Part shown: positions 9,337 through 18,171 of the stretch, in pieces | Layout: every line of letters begins with the position of its first letter | How positions within the stretch are numbered: the stretch's first letter is position 1 | Source of the DNA: DATLGB01 sp964242305 | GTDB lineage: Bacteria > Actinomycetota > Thermoleophilia > Solirubrobacterales > Solirubrobacteraceae | Length of the DNA stretch: 64,000 nucleotides | Direction of reading: 5' to 3' | Assembly: GCA_964242305.1 (NCBI GenBank) | Contig: CAXTBB010000003.1 | Location: 62,001 to 126,000 of the forward strand | The notes under the pieces: model-generated | What the model saw: only the letters and a program-made list of their open reading frames with translations | What the model was told of the DNA's origin: nothing | The model's database searches: none | Made by a program: the position numbers and the translations under genes

Positions 9337-9344
9337 GCAGACGC

Positions 9345-11399
9345 ATGTCGAAAGCGCAACTCGCGGTCGGCATCCTCATGTTCGCGGCCGTGGCCGGCTC
9401 GGCGGGGCTCATCGGCTTCCTCCTCGTCCGCTCCCGTATGGCGCACCTCACCGGGGCGCCTCGCTGGGTGGCCTCCGGGATCACGGGCACCGTGGCACTG
9501 GTGGCGATGCACCAGGTGCCGCTGATGCTGGGCGTCATGACCCGTGGCACCGTCCTGGCGGCGGCCGCCGTGCTGACGGGCGCAGCGCTTGCCATTGACC
9601 GCACCGCGCCGCCGGCTCCGAGGCCGGCGAGCGACGATCCGTGGCGGTGGTCCGGCGCCTCGATGCGCCTGGCCGGGGGAGCGCTCGCCGCGCTGGCGAT
9701 CGGCGCCATTGCCCTCGAGCTCGACGGCTCGCGACTGTCGATATCGCACGTCGACTACATGGAGTTCCATGGGCCGGCGCTCGCCTCGTGGATTCGCAGC
9801 GGATCGCTCTGGCACGTCGTGCAGTTCGCGCCGCAGAAGTGGTCGGGCTACTACCCGAACACCGGTGATCTGGTCCTGCTGACCGGTGCCCTCCCCTGGC
9901 GAACCGATCTCTTGGTCCGATGGGTTCCCCTGCCGTGGCTGGCGCTCACCGTCACCGGCATCTACGCGCTCGGCCGCGAGCTTGGCGCCGAGCGCCCGGC
10001 CGCGCTGCTCTCCGCATCCACCTTCTGTGCCATGCCCGCCGTGCTGTTCTTCACGCTCAATGCCGTGATGCCGGACGTCGTCCTGTACGCCGGGGTCACG
10101 GCCGGGATGCTGTTCCTCGTCCGACACTGGCGCTCAGGGCACCGGTCCGACCTCGTCATAGCGGCGCTCGGCCTGGGGTTGGCGCTCGGGACCAAGTGGT
10201 ACGGCCTCCCTGCCGCGGGCGCCGTCGTGCTCGTCTGGGCCGTCTGCCGCGTGCGCGCCGTGTCGCGCAGGGCGGCGGGGGAGGTGGCGCTGCTCGCGGG
10301 CACCATGGGGGCGGTCGGGGGCGTCTGGTACGTGCGCAACGCCATCGCGAGCGGCAACCCCTTCGAGCCGCTGGGCATCTCCCTCGGTCCGCTGCACCTG
10401 CTGCGGAGCCCGCCCGACCCCGTTCGCGACGCGCTCGGTAGCCGGATCGTCGACTACCTCACCGACCCGCACGGGCTCGCCGAGATCGTCAAGGACTCCG
10501 TGTCGCTCTCGTTGCGCCCGGCCGGACTCGTCCTTCTGGCCGGGGTCGTGGTGGCCATCGCCGTCGTCCGGTTGCCCGGGACGCGGATCGTCACCGCCGG
10601 GGCGGCCATCGCGCTGATCGTGCTCGCGGCCTACGTCGTCACGCCCTACACGGCGCAGGGCCCGACCGGTGTGCCGAACGTCGCCTGGGTCAACACCCGG
10701 TACGGCTTCCCCGCACTCGTCGTGGGGGCCGTCGCGGTCGCGTGGCTCTGCGCCCGACTGGGACGACGGGCGCGCATCCTCGAAGCAGCGATGTGCCTGG
10801 CTGTCCTCGACGGCGTCTGGTCGAGCACGCATTTCCGCTTCTACGCGATCCGCCAGGTGGAGATCGTGATCGCCGCCTTGGTGGTGGTCGGCGCCGTCGC
10901 GCTGGCGATTGCCGTTCACCGGTTGCCGCCGGCGCGTCGCGTCCGCCGCGGCGGCATCCTGGCCGGCGGCGCGGTGCTGGTCACGCTTGTCGTCGCCGGC
11001 GCGCTGGGCCGGAGGGTGCTCGACGGCGACCGCTACGGCCGTCTCGATCCGGCGCTTGCGTGGATCGAGGCCCACGCGGCCTCCGGTCACCACGTGGGCA
11101 TGACGGGCAACTGGGAACCGTCCGACTGGCATCCGATCTTCGCGCTGTTCGGCCCGCGGTTCGGGAACAGCGTCCGCTACATCGCCAGGCGCGAGCACGG
11201 GACGCTGGTCGACCACACACGGCGCAGTGGGTTCGTCGCCGAACTCGATCGCGAGCACATCGACGTGCTCGTCGCCGTTCCCAAGGCCCGGGCGGCGATC
11301 GGCTGGGCCCGAGCGGACGGATTCCAACCGGTCACCCGAAGCGGGCGCCTTGTCCTGCTGCGACGCGCTCCCCCCGGCGCAGTCCGCGCCGGGTCATGA
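9345..11399 (+). CDS. GT-C-like polytopic membrane glycosyltransferase
   Basis: This 684-residue protein has about twelve or more membrane helices. An external first-loop region, ISHVDYMEFHGPALASWI, carries an aspartate in the place where GT39/GT83-type enzymes hold their catalytic acid. It is followed by SGYYPNTGD and the conserved TKWYGLP stretch. The C-terminal 150 residues form a soluble domain outside the membrane (WEPSDWHPIFALFGPRFGN). Such enzymes move a sugar from a polyprenyl-phosphate donor outside the membrane. The start is chosen from the signal-anchor helix and the -10 at 9331. It is a clear paralogue of the convergent gene at 11431-13491, sharing NTGD/NNGD, GTKWYG and TPYTAQG. 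Confidence 0.82.
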   Translation: MSKAQLAVGILMFAAVAGSAGLIGFLLVRSRMAHLTGAPRWVASGITGTVALVAMHQVPLMLGVMTRGTVLAAAAVLTGAALAIDRTAPPAPRPASDDPWRWSGASMRLAGGALAALAIGAIALELDGSRLSISHVDYMEFHGPALASWIRSGSLWHVVQFAPQKWSGYYPNTGDLVLLTGALPWRTDLLVRWVPLPWLALTVTGIYALGRELGAERPAALLSASTFCAMPAVLFFTLNAVMPDVVLYAGVTAGMLFLVRHWRSGHRSDLVIAALGLGLALGTKWYGLPAAGAVVLVWAVCRVRAVSRRAAGEVALLAGTMGAVGGVWYVRNAIASGNPFEPLGISLGPLHLLRSPPDPVRDALGSRIVDYLTDPHGLAEIVKDSVSLSLRPAGLVLLAGVVVAIAVVRLPGTRIVTAGAAIALIVLAAYVVTPYTAQGPTGVPNVAWVNTRYGFPALVVGAVAVAWLCARLGRRARILEAAMCLAVLDGVWSSTHFRFYAIRQVEIVIAALVVVGAVALAIAVHRLPPARRVRRGGILAGGAVLVTLVVAGALGRRVLDGDRYGRLDPALAWIEAHAASGHHVGMTGNWEPSDWHPIFALFGPRFGNSVRYIARREHGTLVDHTRRSGFVAELDREHIDVLVAVPKARAAIGWARADGFQPVTRSGRLVLLRRAPPGAVRAGS

Positions 11400-11400
11400 C

Positions 11401-11418
11401 GCGGTCGGCAGCGACCGC
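11401..11418. terminator. Hairpin between convergent GT-C-like genes
   Basis: GCGGTCG, a 4-nt loop and CGACCGC form a perfect 7-bp stem two nucleotides after the plus-strand stop and 12 bp from the minus-strand stop. There is no T tract. A shared terminator or a transcript-end hairpin is the likely role. Confidence 0.5.
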
Positions 11419-11430
11419 TGCGACGTCGGC

Positions 11431-13491
11431 CTACGGCCGGCGGTACAGCGCCAGACGATTGCTGCGCGCCTCCAACCGCCAGCCTGCGGACCGAAGGAAC
11501 GTCTCCTCGGGCGCCTGCGGTCGGGGCGGCGCGCCGCGACCGACGACCATCGTGTCGAAGCGGCCGCGACGCACCCTGCGCAAGAAGGCGCTCCGGTCTG
11601 CGAGCGAGCGCAACATCCCGCGCCGGAACTGGCCGGCGAACGCGACATGGTTGTCCAGGCGCGCCCCGAAGGCCGCCAGCACGGGCGAGAGACCGCGTGT
11701 GTCCCAGAGGCCGGCGATGCCGACGCGCGTCGGGTGGGGGGCGGGTGCGGTGAGCCGGGCGATGACGGGCTCGGACGCAAAGCGGCTGGCGACCGCGTAG
11801 GCGTTCTGCTGGTGGCGGCCGTAGCCGCCGACCGCCAGCAGGAGGACGAACGCGGATGCGGTGGCAACCGCGAGCCGGGCCCGGTTCGGCACGCGCGACC
11901 ATCGTTGTGCCACGGCCCATCCGGCGCCGCTGAGAAGGGCAAGCGCCACTGCGGTCAGCACCAGCTTGGGGCGGCTGAGGTGGAACGTGCGCGTCAGCGC
12001 ATCGAGGATCGCGATCAGGGCGACCGCCTCGATCAGCACCCTCCCCCGCCGGAGCCGACCGGCACACCAGGCCGCAAGCGGGGCGGCGAGCAGGAGCGCC
12101 GGCACCAGGTAGCGGGTGTTGGCACCGACCCCGTCGGGGCGGCCGGCCAGCCCCTGAGCCGTGTACGGCGTCACCACGTAGATCCCGGCCAGCAGCACGA
12201 TCGCGACACCACCGGCGATCACGCGCCCGTCCGGCGCGAGGCCTCGGCGCCGGTCACCCCACGCGAGCACGGGCGCCACGAGCGTCGCGAGGAGGAGCAG
12301 GACGGAGCCGAGGCCGATCCCGCTCCCGAACGCGGGCAGGATGAAGTCCCTCCACGCGCCGAGCTTGGTCGCATAGTCGGCGATGCTGAAGCCGACGAGC
12401 ATGCGAATCCGGTCTGGGGGAGCGTCGAAGATGGTGATACCCAGCGGAGCCACGCGGACCGGGAACAGGGGGTTGCCGCTCTTGATCCAGTTGCGCAGAA
12501 GCCAGAACCCGCCCAGCACCGCGACGAGCCCGGCCAGGGTGGCCCCCTCGCGCAGCAGGCGCCGCCATCTCGTGCGTCGCACGATCATCGCGCCGGCCCA
12601 CACCACGAGCACGGCGGCCACACCGGAGACCCCGTACCACTTGGTCCCGAACGCCACGCCGAGGCCCACGCCCGCCAGCACGAGGTCAGACCTCGCCGCC
12701 GTCCGCGCGTGGCGCATCAGGAACAGCACGCCGGCGACGAAGGTCGCGTAGAGCACCGTATCCGGATACGCGTCCGTGACCGCGTGGCTGAGCAGCACCG
12801 GGATGCTCACGGCGAAGAGCGCGAAGAGCGCGGCAGTCGTCCTCGGCGCTTCGAGCTCGCGGCCGATCGCGAGGACACCCAGGCCGGTGAACGCCACGTA
12901 CGGCAGCTGGGTGAAGTGGACGAACGCGTCCGTGTGCCAGGGAAGGACCGCCGAAAGCAGCACGATGTCGCCGTTGTTGGGGTAATCGCCGTGGGCGAGG
13001 TCGGGCACGAACTGGTTGATGGACCAGAGACTGCCGGTGTCCATCCAGTTGGCGACGCCGGGCAAGTGGAAGGTCAGCATGTCGATCTCGTCGATCGCGA
13101 CGGTGTCGTTCTGCGCGACGTAGAGCGCCACGCAGGCCGTCGTCGCGAGCAGGCCGGCGAGGACCAGTCCCAGCGACACCGTGCCGTCGCTCGGACGCGT
13201 GTCCCGAGCGCGATCGGCCGTTGTCGCGGCGACCGCCGGCACCAGCAGCGCTCCGAGCAGCTCCGCTGCGGCCACGAACAGGACCGAACCGCGGGAGAGC
13301 AGGCCCAGCACGCCCGGGATCACGTGCGCTAAGAGGAGGGTCGTGGTCGCCAGCAGGCCGAACGCCACGACGCGCTCGACGGCGTCGAGCGCGGGCAGGC
13401 GTCGTTGCACGAGGATCCATGCCGCCGCCGCCGACGCCCCCAGGATGCCGGCGAAGACGACGAACCCGCCGGCGTACGTGCCAGCCGTCAC
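11431..13491 (-). CDS. GT-C-like polytopic membrane glycosyltransferase
   Basis: This 686-residue protein starts at a GTG that overlaps the flippase stop (GTGA), so the two are translationally coupled. It has about twelve helices, the first-loop acidic motif IDEIDMLTFHLPGVANWM, then YPNNGD, GTKWYGVSG and VVTPYTAQG, all shared with the gene at 9345-11399. A soluble C-terminal domain of about 130 residues ends the protein. Role inferred: lipid-linked sugar transfer on the outer side of the membrane. The paralogous pair arranged tail to tail suggests an old inverted duplication followed by divergence, or recruitment of two related enzymes for two linkages. Confidence 0.8.
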   Translation of the reverse strand: MTAGTYAGGFVVFAGILGASAAAAWILVQRRLPALDAVERVVAFGLLATTTLLLAHVIPGVLGLLSRGSVLFVAAAELLGALLVPAVAATTADRARDTRPSDGTVSLGLVLAGLLATTACVALYVAQNDTVAIDEIDMLTFHLPGVANWMDTGSLWSINQFVPDLAHGDYPNNGDIVLLSAVLPWHTDAFVHFTQLPYVAFTGLGVLAIGRELEAPRTTAALFALFAVSIPVLLSHAVTDAYPDTVLYATFVAGVLFLMRHARTAARSDLVLAGVGLGVAFGTKWYGVSGVAAVLVVWAGAMIVRRTRWRRLLREGATLAGLVAVLGGFWLLRNWIKSGNPLFPVRVAPLGITIFDAPPDRIRMLVGFSIADYATKLGAWRDFILPAFGSGIGLGSVLLLLATLVAPVLAWGDRRRGLAPDGRVIAGGVAIVLLAGIYVVTPYTAQGLAGRPDGVGANTRYLVPALLLAAPLAAWCAGRLRRGRVLIEAVALIAILDALTRTFHLSRPKLVLTAVALALLSGAGWAVAQRWSRVPNRARLAVATASAFVLLLAVGGYGRHQQNAYAVASRFASEPVIARLTAPAPHPTRVGIAGLWDTRGLSPVLAAFGARLDNHVAFAGQFRRGMLRSLADRSAFLRRVRRGRFDTMVVGRGAPPRPQAPEETFLRSAGWRLEARSNRLALYRRP

Positions 13492-14966
13492 GCGAGCGTC
13501 GGGACGTTGCGCCGGCGGAGGTAGCCCCGCGCCTCGAGGAGGAGCGACCGCTCGGCGGCCCACGTCGCCGCCGCGGTGACGACGAGGTACAGCGTGAGCT
13601 CGCCGATCACGACCTGGATCGGGCGGTCATCGGACCGGGCCAGCGCCCTGACCGCCAGGACGACGCCCGCGGCGGGCACCGTCGGGGCGATCGCGCGGGC
13701 CGCGTGCCGGGCCATCACGAAGGCAGGGAAGATTCGCCTGAGGAAGTAGGCCCGCGTGGCGACCGTGACGAAGGTCATGATGCCGACCGCGCCGGCAAAG
13801 CCGTCGAGCCCGTAGGCCAGCGCGAGCGGGATGGCGGCGACCAGGAAGGTGAACGCCACCACGATCTGCAGGATGGCCATCGGCTTCGTCTCCCCCCGCG
13901 CCCGAAAGTACGCGTCCCAGTTGAATCCGATGTGCCCGAACGCCGCGGTCAGGCCGAAGACCTGAAGCAGCACGAGCGCCGGTCGCCATTCTTCCCCGAG
14001 CCCGAGGCGAATCAAATCCCCGGCGAACAGGCTCAGCCCAACACCGAACGGCATTCCCCACATGAGGGCGAGACGGTTGGATTTGACGAAGCTTTCCAGA
14101 AGGAGGTCACGACGGTCGCGCACCGCGCAGATGGCCGGATACAGCGTTCCCGTGACGATGCCATCGACACGATCGGCCCACTGGGACACCGTCGCCGCCA
14201 ACGCGACCGCCCCGGCGGCGCCGACGCCACCGACATGGCTGCTGAGCAGGAACGCCGCCTGGCCGAGCACGAGCGTGGCCAGGCTCGTGACGAACAGCGG
14301 CCACGAGAAGCGCCAGTAGGAGAGCAGCGCGGTCCGGCTGGGCCGCAGGCGCAGCGGATACGGCGACGAGAACACCGCGGCGATGGAGGCGGAGAAAGAC
14401 CCGGCGACGATGCCGAGGACGAGGCTCCAGTAGCCCGCGCCGGCGACGGCGAGACCGACGCTCACGACGAAGCCGACGACGGGGTCGATCGCCTGCAGCA
14501 CCCGCTGGCGGACGAACTGCATGCGCCGGTAGAAGACCCACAGCGAGGCCTGGAGGGCCCCGGCGGGCAGGATCAGCGCCAGGACGAACGACGGCGCGAT
14601 GATGTCCGTGCGTCCGTACGCGAGGGCGACGAGCGGGATGGCACCGCAGATGATCACCGCGAAGCCGGCGGTGAAGATGACCTCGACCGTGAGCGCCTCC
14701 TGGAACGCGACCTCCTGGTCTTCCTCGTCCTGTTGGAGGTAGCGATCGCCAACGCCGACCTGCTTGAGGTTGATGATCGAGGTGACCGACACCGCCACGA
14801 TGCCCCACAGGCCGTAGTCCTCGCGCGACACGAAGCCGGCGACGACGAACCCCTTGAGCAGACTCAGCGCGCTGAGCACGATCAGGAACGCGGCGTTCAC
14901 GGCGGCGCCCCGTGCGGCGTGCTGGCGCAGGGTGCGCCCTCGTAGATCGATCTCGCGCGTGCTCAC
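13488..14966 (-). CDS. Wzx-type polysaccharide flippase (MOP superfamily)
   Basis: This 492-residue protein has about fourteen membrane helices evenly spaced along its length, as in Wzx/MATE-like flippases, and no nucleotide-binding motif. The opening LRQHAARGAAVNAAF and the SREDYGLWGIVAV stretch fit the polysaccharide biosynthesis flippase family. It should move polyprenyl-linked oligosaccharide units across the membrane for the ligase/polymerase proteins of this locus. The GTG at 14966 is chosen over an upstream start because GGAGGAG stands a few nucleotides before it. It heads the unit with the GT-C-like gene. An inverted repeat (15007-15027) lies just upstream. Confidence 0.88.
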   Translation of the reverse strand: MSTREIDLRGRTLRQHAARGAAVNAAFLIVLSALSLLKGFVVAGFVSREDYGLWGIVAVSVTSIINLKQVGVGDRYLQQDEEDQEVAFQEALTVEVIFTAGFAVIICGAIPLVALAYGRTDIIAPSFVLALILPAGALQASLWVFYRRMQFVRQRVLQAIDPVVGFVVSVGLAVAGAGYWSLVLGIVAGSFSASIAAVFSSPYPLRLRPSRTALLSYWRFSWPLFVTSLATLVLGQAAFLLSSHVGGVGAAGAVALAATVSQWADRVDGIVTGTLYPAICAVRDRRDLLLESFVKSNRLALMWGMPFGVGLSLFAGDLIRLGLGEEWRPALVLLQVFGLTAAFGHIGFNWDAYFRARGETKPMAILQIVVAFTFLVAAIPLALAYGLDGFAGAVGIMTFVTVATRAYFLRRIFPAFVMARHAARAIAPTVPAAGVVLAVRALARSDDRPIQVVIGELTLYLVVTAAATWAAERSLLLEARGYLRRRNVPTLA

Positions 14967-15006
14967 GGAACTCCTCCGGTATCTCCCGCCGCGGGGCAAC
15001 CTACAC

Positions 15007-15027
15007 CCCTAGGACCAACACCTAGGG
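15007..15027. promoter_or_regulatory. CCCTAGG / CCTAGGG inverted repeat upstream of the flippase
   Basis: Two 7-bp arms, CCCTAGG and CCTAGGG, form a perfect inverted repeat separated by 7 bp. The centre lies about 50 bp before the flippase GTG and just upstream of a possible -10 (TAGGTT at 14998-15003), so the repeat would cover the -35 region. CTAG is rare in such genomes, which makes two copies here notable. A dimeric repressor or activator site is the simplest reading. Confidence 0.5.
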
Positions 15028-15340
15028 ACGTCCCGGGGCGGCACGTCGGCTTCGGGGTTGGGCTACGCAGCGCCTCCGTCGGCACACGAACCGATCGTGG
15101 GCGAGCGTCGTCGAGAGGAATGCCAACCCAGCCGCGCCGCGACCTCGAGCCAGGCTCCCGATGAGCCAGCCGACGTCGAGCGCCCGGCCGGTCGCGATCG
15201 GGCCCGCGACCCTGGCGTGAACGGCGGCGAGGCATCGCAGATGATGCAGGTGCGTGGTGTCACGACGGGTGCTGGTCGTGGTCGCGAAACCCAGCTGCCG
15301 ACGGACCCTTCGCCATGGGAGTTCGTGTCGCGCTTGTGGT

Positions 15341-15346
15341 TATCTT
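15341..15346 (+). promoter_or_regulatory. Putative -10 (TATCTT) fixing the start of the GT87-like gene
   Basis: TATCTT is followed by 7 nt and a GTG at 15354. This spacing favours that GTG over the ATG at 15315, which lies upstream of the motif and would not be on the message. Confidence 0.55.
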
Positions 15347-15353
15347 GCCGGGG

Positions 15354-16550
15354 GTGTCGGCCAGTCGTCCGTTCCGTCCAGGGCTGCCGAGGTTCAGTCG
15401 CAGTCTCGGCATCGTCCTCGCGGCCGGCCTCTTGGTGCGGCTGCTGGTGGCGACGAACTCGCAGGGCGTCGTCTGGGATCTCCAGTCCTACCGGATCGTG
15501 AGCGACGCGCTCACTCACGGGCCGCTTCACGTGTACAGCCACGTCAATGTCGATGCCTTTCGCTGGCCCTATCCGCCGGCCTACTTCGCCTGGATCGTGA
15601 CGACCCGGGGCGTGTCCGACCTCAGTGGCCTCGACTTCCTCACGGTCATCCGCATCGCCCCGATCCTGGCCGATCTCGGGCTCGCGTGGCTGGTGCAGTG
15701 GTGGCTCGGGACCCAGGGCGTCTCGCAGAACGCGCGCCTCGCCAGCGCGGCGACGATCGCGCTCGGACCCGTCTTCATCGCAGTCTCGAGCTTCCACGGG
15801 CAACTCGACGCCGTGGCCTTCCTGCCCGCGCTGGCGGGGTTCGCGTGCTGGGAGCGACTGCCGCAGGGTCGCCGAGCGGTGCCCGCCGGGGTGCTGATCG
15901 GTCTCGGCGCCGCACTCAAGACGGTGCCCGGCTTCATGCTGCTCGCCCTCCTGCCGACCGCACGCGACGGCCGCGAGCGCGTCGTGCTGATCGCCGCCGG
16001 CGTCGGCCTTCCGCTCCTGACACTCGCGCCGTTCCTCGTCGCCGATCATGCCGGGGTCATCCGCGCGCTGCAGTACCACGGCGCCCCCGGTCTCGGCGGA
16101 CTGAGCCTGGCGGTCCAACCCAACCTGGCGACCGGCTGGCTGGCCGGTGAGGCCCGCACCCTGTCGCCCGTCTCACGGACCTTGTTCGACGACGGGACCG
16201 TCCTTCTGGCGGCGGCGATCCTCCCGGTCGCAGCCGCCCTGATCGCGCTGCGGACGAGGGCGGATCTGGCCGCCGTCACGATCGTGTTGACGCTGTACGT
16301 CTTCGGCGGCAACTTCTTCCTGCAGTATCTCGTGTGGGGCCTGCCGCTCGTCGTCATCCTGGGGCGGTGGCGCGTCGCTGCTGCGATCCAACTGCTCCTG
16401 GTGCCCGCGACCGTCCTCAGCTACCTCCATGACAGTCCGCGCCTGCTGGTCTGGATCGCGTACACCGTTCCCATCCTGGCTCTGCTCGTCGCGTCCGCCT
16501 CCGCGCTGGCGGCGATCCTGAAGCGCATCACCCGCGTCGCGGTCGCCTGA
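15354..16550 (+). CDS. GT87-like membrane mannosyltransferase
   Basis: This 398-residue protein has about ten to eleven membrane helices. The first external loop holds VVWDLQSYRIVSDAL with an Asp, then WPYPPAYFAW, the pattern of the DUF2029/GT87 group of polyprenyl-phosphate-mannose-dependent enzymes. SSFHGQLDAVAFLPALAGF and GAALKTVPG follow, as in that family. It probably adds mannose or a related sugar outside the membrane. The start is set by the -10 at 15341; ATG 15315 is the alternative. A methyltransferase starts 6 bp after the stop, and a GT2 gene follows with an ATGA overlap, so these three form one unit. Confidence 0.8.
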   Translation: MSASRPFRPGLPRFSRSLGIVLAAGLLVRLLVATNSQGVVWDLQSYRIVSDALTHGPLHVYSHVNVDAFRWPYPPAYFAWIVTTRGVSDLSGLDFLTVIRIAPILADLGLAWLVQWWLGTQGVSQNARLASAATIALGPVFIAVSSFHGQLDAVAFLPALAGFACWERLPQGRRAVPAGVLIGLGAALKTVPGFMLLALLPTARDGRERVVLIAAGVGLPLLTLAPFLVADHAGVIRALQYHGAPGLGGLSLAVQPNLATGWLAGEARTLSPVSRTLFDDGTVLLAAAILPVAAALIALRTRADLAAVTIVLTLYVFGGNFFLQYLVWGLPLVVILGRWRVAAAIQLLLVPATVLSYLHDSPRLLVWIAYTVPILALLVASASALAAILKRITRVAVA

Positions 16551-16555
16551 GGCCA

Positions 16556-17248
16556 GTGCTCGACGCCTCGCGACAGCAGGTGCTGGCCCGGCTCGACGAC
16601 CGAGACGTCGTCCTGGATGTCGGCGGGTGGGCGAAGCCCTTCGGCCGTGCGGACTGGGTCCTCGACCTCCTCCCCTACGAGACCCGCGGGCTCTATGGGG
16701 ATCCCCCCGACCCGGCACGCGAGCGGTTCAGCGCCGACACCTGGGTGACCCGGGACATCTGCGACCACGAACCGTGGCCCTTCGTCGACAACCAGTTCGA
16801 CTTCGCCGTCTGCTCGCACACGCTCGAGGACATCCGCGATCCCGTCTGGGTCTGCCACGAGCTGCAGCGGGTCGCCCGGGCCGGCTACGTCGAGGTCCCG
16901 TCGCGGCTCGAGGAGCAGGCCTACGGCATAGACGGGCCCTGGGCGGGGTGGGACCACCATCGCTGGCTCGTCGACACGGCTGATGACCACGTGCTCCGGT
17001 TCGTGTTCAAGGCGCGCCTGCTCGAAACGGATCGCGCGTCGCAGTTCTCGCCTGAGTTCGGGCGGCGCCTGACCGACGACCAGCGGGTCACGACCGTCTG
17101 GTGGAAGGATCGCTTGGTCGCCCGGGAGGAGATCTTCGTCACGCGCGAGGACGCGCTCGCCCATCTCCGCGCGCCGGTGGCCGCGCACGAGCCCGGCGGC
17201 TGGCCGGCCCGCTCGCTCGCGCGCCGTGTCCGCGACCGCCTTCGATGA
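16556..17248 (+). CDS. Class I SAM-dependent methyltransferase-like protein
   Basis: This 230-residue protein starts at GTG. DVVLDVGGWAKPF is a motif I variant, and FDFAVCSHTLEDIRDPVWV matches motifs II-III of small class I methyltransferases. EVPSRLEEQ and a C-terminal region of about 100 residues with WAGWDHHRW follow. The missing second glycine of the usual GxGxG leaves cofactor use less certain. Context, between a membrane glycosyltransferase and a GT2 enzyme, suggests methylation of the glycan or a scaffolding role. Its TGA overlaps the next ATG. Confidence 0.75.
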   Translation: MLDASRQQVLARLDDRDVVLDVGGWAKPFGRADWVLDLLPYETRGLYGDPPDPARERFSADTWVTRDICDHEPWPFVDNQFDFAVCSHTLEDIRDPVWVCHELQRVARAGYVEVPSRLEEQAYGIDGPWAGWDHHRWLVDTADDHVLRFVFKARLLETDRASQFSPEFGRRLTDDQRVTTVWWKDRLVAREEIFVTREDALAHLRAPVAAHEPGGWPARSLARRVRDRLR

Positions 17249-18171
17249 CGATCGACATCGTCATCCCGGTCCGGAACGGAGCGCGCACGCTCGCCGCCGC
17301 CCTCGATGCGGTTGCCGCGCTCGACGTGGACGAGCCACCCGTCGTGATCGTCGTCGACGACGGCTCCCGCGACGGCTCCGCCGAGATCGCCAGTGCTCAC
17401 CCCCTTCGGCCGCTGCTCGTCGCCGGTCCCCAGACGGGGGCCGGTGCGGCTCGCAACGCCGGGGTGCGAACCGGGCACGGAACGGTGATCGCGTTCACCG
17501 ACGCCGACTGCCAACCCGAGCCAGGCTGGCTGCGCGAGGGGTTGCGCGCGCTGGCGGAAAGCGAACTGGTCCAGGGCGCGGTCCTTCCCGTCGCCGGCGC
17601 GCGGGTCGGCCCCTGGGACCGCACCCTCACGGTGATCGAGGGCTACGGGCTCTTCGAAGCGGCGAACCTGTTCGTCCGCCGTGAGGTGTTCGAGGGCCTC
17701 GGCGGATTCCGGGAGACCGCGGACTCCGGCGCCCGCACGGGCGGGCGTCCGTTCGGCGAGGACACCGAGTTCGGATGGCGGGCTCGGCGCGCGGGTGTGC
17801 GGAACGCCTTCGAGGCGCGGGCCGTCGTCCGTCACGCCGTCTTCGCAGGGCGCCCGGCCGATCTCCTCCGTGAGCGCCGGAGAGACGGGCTCTTCTGCGA
17901 TCTGGTGCGCCGCGTGCCGGAGTTGCGCGACGCGTTCCTCTACCGGCGCTGGTTCCTCAACGAGCGGACGGCGCGCTTTGACCTGATGGCGCTCGGCGTC
18001 GTCGGCGCCTGCGCCCGACGACGGATCTGGCCGCTGCTCTTGGCCGTGCCCTACGCCCAGACCGTGAGCAACGACGGGCGCCGCGTGAGGCACGTGCTGG
18101 TGCTCGCGGACATCGTCGGTGGCTGGGCCCTGCTCAGGGCGACGGTGAGGACGCGCTCCCCCGTCCTGTGA
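17245..18171 (+). CDS. GT2-family glycosyltransferase
   Basis: This 308-residue GT-A protein opens with TIDIVIPVRNGARTL, followed by VVIVVDDGSRDGS and the metal-binding region AFTDADCQPEPGW (DxD type). FRETADSGARTGGRPFGED is the acceptor-side loop with the ED acid pair. A C-terminal hydrophobic region of about 60 residues may associate with the membrane. It starts at the ATG overlapping the methyltransferase stop. Its 3' end overlaps the convergent GT4 gene by 38 bp. Confidence 0.9.
   Translation: MTIDIVIPVRNGARTLAAALDAVAALDVDEPPVVIVVDDGSRDGSAEIASAHPLRPLLVAGPQTGAGAARNAGVRTGHGTVIAFTDADCQPEPGWLREGLRALAESELVQGAVLPVAGARVGPWDRTLTVIEGYGLFEAANLFVRREVFEGLGGFRETADSGARTGGRPFGEDTEFGWRARRAGVRNAFEARAVVRHAVFAGRPADLLRERRRDGLFCDLVRRVPELRDAFLYRRWFLNERTARFDLMALGVVGACARRRIWPLLLAVPYAQTVSNDGRRVRHVLVLADIVGGWALLRATVRTRSPVL

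Larger units (their letters stand above)
14967..15353. other. 387-bp intergenic region between divergent genes
   Basis: This is the longest gene-free stretch. It holds the flippase Shine-Dalgarno and a possible minus-strand -10 (TAGGTT, 14998-15003), the CCTAGG inverted repeat at 15007-15027, and the plus-strand -10 at 15341. Between about 15030 and 15335 I see nothing convincing: a 19-codon ATG frame at 15161 and antisense frames have no supporting signal. Confidence 0.6.

Noticed and set aside
8553..9344. Extension of the GT-C-like gene to a 948-residue product
   Set aside because: This part is antisense to the methyltransferase gene; the membrane protein starts at ATG 9345 next to a -10 motif.
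15161..15220. A 19-codon ATG frame in the long intergenic region
   Set aside because: It has no Shine-Dalgarno or -10 at the usual distance and no sequence features.
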